Shown here one piece after another: positions 1 to 7,900 of a DNA stretch of 22,563 bases (positions within the stretch are counted from its first letter, which is position 1; each line of letters starts with the position of its first letter). The notes below the pieces were generated by a model. The model saw only the letters and a program-made list of their open reading frames with translations, searched no databases and was not told the origin of the DNA. The stretch comes from a virus. The position numbers and the translations under genes are program-made. The stretch covers positions 1 through 22,563 of IMG/VR virus record IMGVR_UViG_3300035698_016412. The stretch is one strand, 5' to 3'.

Positions 1-1
1 A

Positions 2-484
2 GAGGATCCTCTCACTGGTTTTCAGGGTGATGTGACTTTTAATAAAGGAGATGGTTCCGGTGCAGTAGCTCAGACTGTAATGGGGCTTAGTTTTACACTT
101 AACAATAATCTTTTTGGTGATAAGTTTGAGTTGGGTGATCGTCAAAGAGCGGCTCTTGTTCCCCAGAGGAGAACAACTGAAGGAACTTTAAATATGGAGT
201 TTGATGATCTTGATATTTTTAGAATGTTTGTTAATGGAACCGCTGGAGATTTGACTGTTACCATTACGTCTGATGAATACGTTCCAGATGAAGATGGAAC
301 AGATACTACCACTAAAATGTCTATTCAGTTGAGATTTCCTAATCTAAAATTTAGTGGAACAACTCCGGTAATCGGAGGAGAAGAACTAATAGTTACTGAT
401 TTTCCATTTACGGCACTATATGATGATACGGAAGATATTCCCGATATGCGTATTGTCATGGTGAATGGACAAAGTTATATATAA
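2..484 (+). CDS. Major tail tube protein, 5' truncated by window edge
   Basis: This is the C-terminal 160 or so residues of a phage tail tube protein. The frame is open to the first base, so the true start lies upstream. The GTG at 32 lies within the open frame, and nothing marks it as the start. The visible part is beta-rich, with alternating hydrophobic and polar strands, the segment FGDKFELGDRQRAALVPQRR, then an EGTLNMEFDD strand. This is the pattern I know from siphovirus tail tube proteins, which stack as rings around the tape measure to form the hollow tail. The position just before two tail assembly chaperones and the tape measure gene is the expected one. The family call is by recall of sequence pattern plus synteny, not by a search. 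Confidence 0.8.
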   Translation, partial: EDPLTGFQGDVTFNKGDGSGAVAQTVMGLSFTLNNNLFGDKFELGDRQRAALVPQRRTTEGTLNMEFDDLDIFRMFVNGTAGDLTVTITSDEYVPDEDGTDTTTKMSIQLRFPNLKFSGTTPVIGGEELIVTDFPFTALYDDTEDIPDMRIVMVNGQSYI

Positions 485-498
485 TGTCTAATGGAGAG

Positions 499-535
499 AA
501 ATGGCTATAGTGTTTATATGTCACTATAGCCATTT
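499..535 (+). terminator. Perfect 14-bp hairpin after tail tube gene, possible terminator
   Basis: Bases 499-512 are exactly complementary to 522-535, with a 9-nt AT-rich loop (513-521). The stem begins 14 bases after the tail tube stop. It is only moderately GC-rich and is followed by ATTATG rather than a T-run, so it is not a textbook intrinsic terminator. It could partly terminate or protect the 3' end of the abundant tail tube mRNA. That would lower expression of the chaperones relative to the tube, a ratio phages commonly maintain. The stem is seen directly; the function is inferred. Confidence 0.45.
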
Positions 536-790
536 ATTATGAATTTTGAACACTTAATATTAATATTTTTAATTTCAGTCTTCTTGGTTAACTTGAGGGC
601 TACCTCTTGTTTTATTAGTTCGATATTTTGGTTTCCATATGCTTCCTATGTTTGTATGCAAGTTTACTTGTTGTTTATTTTGAATACAATTGTTAATCAC
701 AGGATTAAGCATTGGAAATTTGGATATATATTTAAATTTTGTTTAAGGGCTGAAACAATTTTAATAAATTTAAAGGAGGTAAGTGAGCTT
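536..790 (+). other. AT-rich leader between tail tube and chaperone genes
   Basis: This 255-base stretch lies between the hairpin and the first chaperone start. It is T-rich, and I see no convincing sigma70 promoter. One frame, in phase with the chaperone, stays open from an ATG at 539, but that ATG has no ribosome site and the encoded 84 residues are low-complexity hydrophobic. I treat the stretch as non-coding leader. It holds the chaperone ribosome site at its 3' end. Confidence 0.5.
772..780 (+). promoter_or_regulatory. Ribosome binding site fixing the chaperone start at 791
   Basis: AAAGGAGGT lies 10 bases before ATG 791. It is the only strong Shine-Dalgarno match in the leader. It supports ATG 791 over the upstream in-frame ATG at 539, which is preceded only by hairpin sequence. 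Confidence 0.75.
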
Positions 791-1156
791 ATGAAAGGTG
801 TAAGATTTGATCAAACTCATAATTATGTATGTAAGTGTGATCTTGATCTTCCTAAAAAGGAAGACAAGGCTGTTTTTCAAGTAAGATTTTTAACGGCTAA
901 AGAACAGGCAAAGGTAAGAGATTCAATGTATGCTGTAACTGGAATTGGAGCAGCGAGAAGGGAAACGTTTCGTACTGGTTCAGCAACTCAGAATGCTCTA
1001 GAACTAGGAGTAGTTGGGTGGACGAATTTTAAGTACGGAGATACAGGAGAAGAAATTCCGTTTTCTATTGAGAATATCTCTTGTATTCCACCAACGGAAC
1101 GAGATGAGCTCTCTAACTACATTCGTGGTATAGAGGAAGTTGAAGGTGAGATTTAG
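791..1156 (+). CDS. Tail assembly chaperone (lambda gpG-like), copy 1
   Basis: This 121-residue acidic protein lies between the tail tube and tape measure genes, where siphoviruses encode the chaperones that bind the tape measure and recruit tube subunits. The start at ATG 791 is chosen because of the strong ribosome site at 772-780. The central part reads LTAKEQAKVRD, then LGVVGWTNF, EEIPFSIENIS and RDELSNYIRG. The GW-NF / IPF / helix pattern is typical of G-type tail chaperones. The next gene repeats the same pattern, so the two are paralogues. Its stop overlaps a TTG-started extension of the next frame (1140), but a better start for the next gene lies at 1188. Role assignment rests on position, size and the pattern match. 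Confidence 0.75.
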   Translation: MKGVRFDQTHNYVCKCDLDLPKKEDKAVFQVRFLTAKEQAKVRDSMYAVTGIGAARRETFRTGSATQNALELGVVGWTNFKYGDTGEEIPFSIENISCIPPTERDELSNYIRGIEEVEGEI

Positions 1157-1187
1157 TAATGAGAATAATTTTAAGGAAGATTCTGTT

Positions 1188-1985
1188 ATGGCAAGACTTG
1201 ATCCAAAAAATATATATCCTTATGTTTGCGAAGAAGAGAAGGGAGATAAAAACAGTACAACTTTCTTCCTAAAGGGTCTTACGGTTGCCGAATATCGCGA
1301 ATGCGAGGAACTGCTTTCAGAAGGAAGTATGTTTGGTGAATATGGATTAAGAGTTGTTAAATATGGTTTGGTCGGATGGGATAATTTTGTCTATGAAGAT
1401 GGCGAAGTTATCCCATTTGATTTTAATAATATTGGTTCAATTCCATATATATTCCAAATAGAAATATCTAATGAAATTGTTGAGTTGTCTGAATTGAATA
1501 ATGAATTATTTGAAGAGTTGGAGTTGGTGGCAAAATGGGGAGATTGGATTAGTAGGAGTAGTCATCCAGAACATTGGGAGTGTGAATATTGTTCTGAAAA
1601 AAAACTTTCTAGTATTCGTAACTGTGATGGAACTCAAACTTATGAATGTCAGAAATGTAAGGGAAGAAGTAATGATGAAATCTGTAAGAAATGTGGTATT
1701 GCGACAAAAGTTGCATTTAGATTCAGGTTTAGTAACAAGAAGGAAGATTATGTGAAGAGATGTCCCGTGGCTATATTGACATCAAGAGCTATTAAGATTA
1801 CTAATCTTGTTAATTTTATGGAGAATTCTAAAACTCTTCCTTTTCCAGGAGGAGCCTTAGAACAAACTAATTTTTTTTATATGTTAAGAAGTATGGTTTT
1901 ATCTGAACAAAATGAATTGCTTAGAGAAGAAATGGATCGCAGTAAAAAAGAGTTAGAAAGAAAAAGTAAAGGGACGGGAAATTAA
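1188..1985 (+). CDS. Tail assembly chaperone copy 2 with zinc-ribbon-like and T-like C-terminal part
   Basis: ATG 1188 is chosen because AAGGAAG sits 8 bases upstream; the frame also opens from a TTG at 1140 without a clear ribosome site. The product is 265 residues. Residues 25-105 repeat the pattern of the preceding chaperone (LTVAEYRE, YGLVGWDNF, EVIPFDFNNIGSIP). Then comes a cysteine-rich region: CEYC at 132-135, C146, CQKC at 154-157 and CKKC at 166-169. This spacing suggests one or two structural zinc ribbons. The C-terminus has LPFPGGALEQ (217-226) and a charged helix, which recalls the T part of lambda GT or the large chaperone of other siphoviruses. It ends 3 bases before the tape measure ATG. 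The phage may thus encode short and long chaperones as separate genes. Metal binding is inferred from cysteine spacing only. Confidence 0.65.
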   Translation: MARLDPKNIYPYVCEEEKGDKNSTTFFLKGLTVAEYRECEELLSEGSMFGEYGLRVVKYGLVGWDNFVYEDGEVIPFDFNNIGSIPYIFQIEISNEIVELSELNNELFEELELVAKWGDWISRSSHPEHWECEYCSEKKLSSIRNCDGTQTYECQKCKGRSNDEICKKCGIATKVAFRFRFSNKKEDYVKRCPVAILTSRAIKITNLVNFMENSKTLPFPGGALEQTNFFYMLRSMVLSEQNELLREEMDRSKKELERKSKGTGN

Positions 1986-1988
1986 ATC

Positions 1989-4900
1989 ATGGCTGCTACT
2001 AGTCGCGAAATAAAATTTCAGATCAGGATGATTAATTTAGCTGATAAAGGTATGAAGCAATTTACTGCTGATCTTAGAGAAATGCAAAAAGGTGTTTCTA
2101 GTCTTAATAGGGTTCTAGGTAGTGATGCCGGATCTAAAAGAATAAAAACAACTACTAACAATATTAGAGAATTTATGAAGGCCATGAGTGTGTCTTCTAA
2201 AGCTAAATATTTTGAAGGGTTTACTAAGGTTGCTGATTCATTTCAAAAGATATCCCAAGCTGCCTGGACTGCTGAGGGATCGCTTAAAGCTTTTTCAAGT
2301 GTAATAACTGAGGCTGCTAACATTGGAAGTCAATTTAGAGCATCTGGAGAGGCAGTAAAGTCTTTCTCAACTACTTTTGATGAAATAGCGGTTGCTATGC
2401 AAAAATTCAGCGGTATTAGTAATAAGAAGATGACTGGTATTTCTAATATGTTTTCACAAATGAGAAAAGCTGGAGAAACTGGAGCCGGTGGTGGTTTAGT
2501 AAGAGCAATTGAAAGTATTGCAGCGATTAAAGGAGATGTGGTTATAGTTGCGAATGCTATAGAAAGAATGACAATTGCCCTTAACAGTGCAAAAGTCGTA
2601 GGTGGCGCTAGGGGAATTGTGGGAGGAGCATTAGCAGGAGGTGGCGGAATTGGAGGTGGAACAGGAGAGGGTGATTTAAGTACTCCAATGAGATATATGG
2701 ACTGGGGAATGGTTTCTGGAGGTGGAAAAGATATATTCGAATCCCTACAGAGAAATTTACCTGATTTTTTATCCGGAGGTGGTCCCACGTCTAAAGTGGG
2801 AGCCGATCAGGCTGCACAAGAATTTATAGGTAATCTTGAGAGGGGAAATCTTCATATAAATGAGAAAATTGAAAAAATGATGAAGACAAAATCGGTTCAC
2901 ATGAAAGAGATAATTAGTCAAGTTGATAAAGTTAACATAGCTAAAGGAAAGCCAGGAACTACAGGGATAGTAAGTGCTAGTGGTTTTGCAAAGCTTCTTT
3001 CAGGAAGAACTTGGGCAGAAAGCATTCCTGGAGAAAAAGCAACATTTGGAATGGCTAGAGGTACTGCCTTTCATGGTGTTGCTGAGCATCTTGTAAAAAT
3101 GATCGATGAACAACACACAGTTGGTTCTTTTATTGAAAAGCATGGTCATAGGACAAGAAAATGGGCTAATCACATTGTAACAGAAGCAAGGACAGCCGAG
3201 GCTCAATTTAAAATAATAGCACTAAAGGCGGCCGAAACTAAGGGACTTCCCATGACTAATGTCATGAGAGATCAAATAAACGCATCGGCTAGACAACTTA
3301 AAAAAGAGATATTGAGATTTGGTGGGAAGGGAGGGTTTTTTGCTCAGGTTGGTAGTAGGGTTATGAGAATGGTTAAAGGAGATACGAAGAAATTTTCAAA
3401 AGTTATGAGCGGCCTTAGTGTTGAATTGGAAAAAGAACTTGCACCATTAATGATTTTAAAACCTGGAGGAAAATTTGCTGATCTTCCACCACATTTAAAG
3501 ACTGAAGCAGTTTCTTATGTAAAAGATGCCATTAGGCAGTTAAGAAGATCGCTTGGTCCAACTACTCAAGCTTATAAGAATGTTATGGCAAACATCAGGA
3601 AGTTCGGTTTAACAATAATGGGAACAGCTGATGTTGTTATGAATTTAGGTGCGGATTTAGGCAAGGTAGTAGTTGACTATAAGACAGGTGTATCTTCTGC
3701 TGCTAAGGGAAGGTCTACCAGACAACAAACAGCCGCTTATCAGCTACAAGCAGCTAAGGAATATGGACAACCAATAGAAGGACCGGGAGGAATTCAAGCT
3801 TGGGCATATCGTCCTCAAACAGGAATGAAGACTACAGGATTTGGAGTTTCTGAAGAGGAATTAAGGTTAAATGAAAGGTCAGAGAAAATTCAAAGACAAA
3901 AAAATCAAAGCTTAAAAGAAGAAAAACTGATTTCAGAAGATCTTAAGAGAGTAACTGCTGAGAAAGTCGCTGCCGAGGAATCTGCTGCTGGACATAGAAC
4001 AGCTAGTGTTGAATTGTCTCGACAGTTAGAACTATCTGCTCAGAGAGAGCTTGCTCTTAAACAAGGTATATTAAGAACATCTGAAAAACAAAAGACAGTA
4101 AATTCTGAAATAAGAGCAGCAGGTGGAGGAACAGTAGGGGGTGGAGGAATTGCTCCCGTAGTGGGAATTCCTGGTTTTAAGTTAAAAGATAGGATGGCTG
4201 TAGAGAATCGCGGAAATCTCATGGCTATGAGTCGATTTAATGAAGTTTTAACTGCTTCATATCTCAAGCAAGGAATGTTAGGAGAGAGAATTGATCTTAC
4301 TAAAGTAAAGATGTCTGAATATAATCGTTTAGTGGAACTTCTTTCTGGTTCTTTAGGTAAGTATGTTATGCTTGAAGATAAACAAGATAAAGAACTCATA
4401 GATACTGTTGGACATCTTGAACGGTTAGATATTGCATTGAGGAAAAATCGGGAAGAATATGACAGATCTATCGCTCAGAGACAAAGATATGCAACTATAG
4501 AAAAGACAGTAAGGGCAAGATTGGAAGGTGCGGAAATACAGGGTGCGAAATCTGGTGCGGCAAGAACAGCTATATTAAAAGGACCAAAAGGAGAACAGTT
4601 TTTTGCAGGAATAAGAACAGAAGCTGAAACCTTTAAGGGATTGGGACTTTCTAGGTTAGCTAAAGATGCAGATAATGCAAAATCTGAATTTTTGGATTTA
4701 GAAAAAGGAACACAAAAGTTTAACGAAAGTTTAGTAACAGCTATGAACACAGAAGAAAATTTCAATACTGAAATTGGTAGAACCGTTACACACCTAAAAG
4801 AAACTGATCCTATTTTTAGAAAACAAGCTAAAGGAGTAAGAGATGTAGGTAAGGCTACGGAAGTATTAACAGGAGCAGTAAGGAGAGGTAACAGAGCTTA

Positions 4901-7900
4901 TGTTTCTAATATAGGAACATTTAGTAGAACAATTGATACGATGAGGGAACTTGATAGAAGATACGATTCTTTAAATATAAGAACTAAGGGATATGATTTA
5001 TCTGCTGGAAAATTGGCTATAGCCATTCAAATACTTAAGAAAAACCAGACTGAATTAGCTGTTACCCAAGATAGAGTTTCTAAAGCTATGGGGCTGCAAG
5101 AAGATCATTTACATAGATTGTTGTCGGCGGAAAATAGAAATTCTACTGAAATTAATAAAACTAGAGGGAAATTAATTGCTCTTGAAAAAACTTATGATAA
5201 GTTGTCAGCTAAACAAAGAGTATATACAACCAAACTTAATGAGTTTGATGTTGTTCAGAAGAGAAGTTTGGGGAAAACATCTGAGCATTTTAGAGCAATG
5301 ATGAGGTCGCAGATAGCTGGTTTTGCAGACATGATGAAATCGCAAACAGCATGGATAGCTGGATATGCTGTAATGTTTGGAACTGTAAGGGGTATCAAAT
5401 CAGCTTTAGCTTCGGTAATTACTGTTCAGCATGAATTTGCTAGGGCAATGAGAACTGCTAGGCAAGAATCAATGACTACCCTCGAGATTCAAAAGAGATA
5501 TGAATCAGAGGGTGTGGCTGCAATGATAAAATTCGGTAGGGCTGTTGGAGATGTAGGAGAAGTCCTTTACCAATTAGGTAGTGCTGGTTTGAAGTCAAAA
5601 GAATCCTTAGCTGCCTTGAATTCAACTATGCAGATGATAGTCGGTACCGAAGAGGAAATGACCGAAGGAACAAAAATGGTTGCTGCGGTTTATAATAATT
5701 TTGGAGAACAGATAAAGAGTGCAACTGGTCTTAGTGGAAAATTTAAATATATAAATGATATAGTTGTGGCTACATTTAGAGATCATCAGGTTGAATTGAA
5801 TGAACTTAGAGAAGGTTATAAGCATTTAATGGCTATGGGAAAAGTTTCTAATTTAAGTTTTCTTGAAATGTCTGGAATTCTCGCAACATTAAATGACCAT
5901 TTAATTAAATCAGGAATAGCTGGTAGGTCAGTGCAGACAGTCTTAAGCAGAATATCAAGGCAACCGGCTGATTTTGCTAAAGCTTTTGGTGTGGTTATAG
6001 ATCCAGATGAACCTATTAACTTTCTCAAATTAATAGGACAAATAGGTAACAAATATAAAGATACAGGAATGACTGTCGAAGATGTTGGTCGTATTTTTGA
6101 AAAATTGGGATTAAGAGGAGCTAAATCTTTTACAATTCTAATTCAAAATGTTGATAAATTAAGAGAAAATATTGAACTACTTAAATATACTTCTGAAGAT
6201 GCTGCGGAGATTATGGCAGAGGTTATGTTGAGGAAACCAGATGTTGCTTTCGCAAGAATGAGAGAGACGCTGGCTGCATTAATTCGTCAAGGTCTTTATC
6301 CTATAGTCGAAGCAGCTAATCTTGTTGCCGTGTCTGTATCTATGATAGGAATGAGCGTTGTCGGGGCAGATGAAGCAGCAAAATCTTTCTTAGGGACGTT
6401 AGTTACGTTAGCAGGAATGGCTATTACATTGACGGCGATAACTGCCGGAGTAAGAGCATTACAGGCCAGAGCACAAATTGGTGCGGCTGATTGGAAAACT
6501 GTAGGGGATTATTGGAGTAGAATTACAGCGCATTTTGCTGGTGCTGCGATTGCTGTTAGAAATCTTGCTATGTCTTTCACGACGTTAAAGATTTCTTCCA
6601 TAAGTGCTGCCTGGGTTGCGTTTGGGAATACTGTCTTTTTTTCAGTGGCTGCACTTAATCTTCTCATAGCTGCCGTAGGAATACTTCTTTTTTATAAGCT
6701 TTGGAAATGGCTTGATCAAGCTGCTGAAAGGGCTGTTGCTTTAACGGGAAAAATTCTTGAGGCTACGCAAGCATGGAAGAAAGAATCGGAATCTCTCATG
6801 GAGGAACGGGATGCACTAGAGTTACTAGGAGAAGAAAGATTAAAAGACATAGAGTTAATAAACGAACAGATAGAGGCTAAAAGAGTTTTACTTATGATGT
6901 CTATGAAGGAGGAAGGTGGGCTCAATAAGGTAAAAAAATCTGTATCTGATTTAATTGAAAAAACCAGAAAAATTATTAAACAAGAACCAATAATGATGAT
7001 TGGTTCTGAATATATTGGAGATGAGTCTCTTAAGATCCAAGAGAAGGAAAGACTAACAGATTTAAGACAAATAGCTAGGTTATTAATACAGGAGGGTACT
7101 CACCTTAGAGACTTAAGAATTACTCATCAAGAAGTGTTAGATCTTATGAATGAAAGAAGAAAAGCGAATAAATCTATAAATGAAGAACTATATAACGATA
7201 CAAAGAAGCTTGTTAATTTTTATACCCAAGAAGAAAATAAATTAAGAAGAGTTCGAAAAGAAGCACTGGAGGGACTGGGAAAGACAACAGAAAGTCCCAT
7301 ACGGAAAGGTAAAAAAGAAATAAAAGAATATATCGGCGAATGGGACAAATATATTGCAAAAGAAAAAAGATCTTTTGAAATTGGTCCGTATGAAAAGAAT
7401 ATAAGAGACAGAGCTAGGTTGGAAAAGGAACTACTGACAGAATCAAAAACTTTTGGAGAAAAGTGGGGTGTTCAAAGAATAAAAGATACATATGCTGCTT
7501 TAAAGTCAGGAGAAATTGAGAGAGCAGATGCGATAAAACATTTAATTCCTCTTTTAGATAAATTATCTACTGCTGATGTTAAGCAATTAGAGTTAGATAA
7601 GAAACGAGATAAAGCTATAAAGTCTCAGATAAAATCATATAAGGATTTTGCTGAGAAAATATCTGCACAAGCTACGGCAACTACGAAAGGTATGATTTCT
7701 TATAGTCCCTTAAAATCATTATTAACTATTGATAAAGAGACAGAAAATAAAGTAAAGCAAGTATTTAGAGATATAAATGCCCAAATGAGAAAAATCACAC
7801 AGGCTCCAGAAGAAGAAATAGCTGGTATTTTAAAGGGATTGGGACTTGATTTTAAAACTGTCAAAGAAGCAAAAAGTTACTTAAAAGAACTTGGTCTTGA

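Noticed and set aside
539-790. Chaperone gene starting at ATG 539 (205 residues)
   Set aside because: No ribosome site precedes 539, the extra 84 residues are low-complexity hydrophobic, and AAAGGAGGT precedes ATG 791. Kept only as a finding.
1134-1156. Programmed frameshift joining the two chaperone frames
   Set aside because: No clear slippery heptamer or downstream structure is seen, and the second gene has its own start and its own chaperone domain.
2330-2788. Minus-strand proline-rich ORF
   Set aside because: It is the complement of the Gly-rich linker in the tape measure; there is no ribosome site or recognisable domain.
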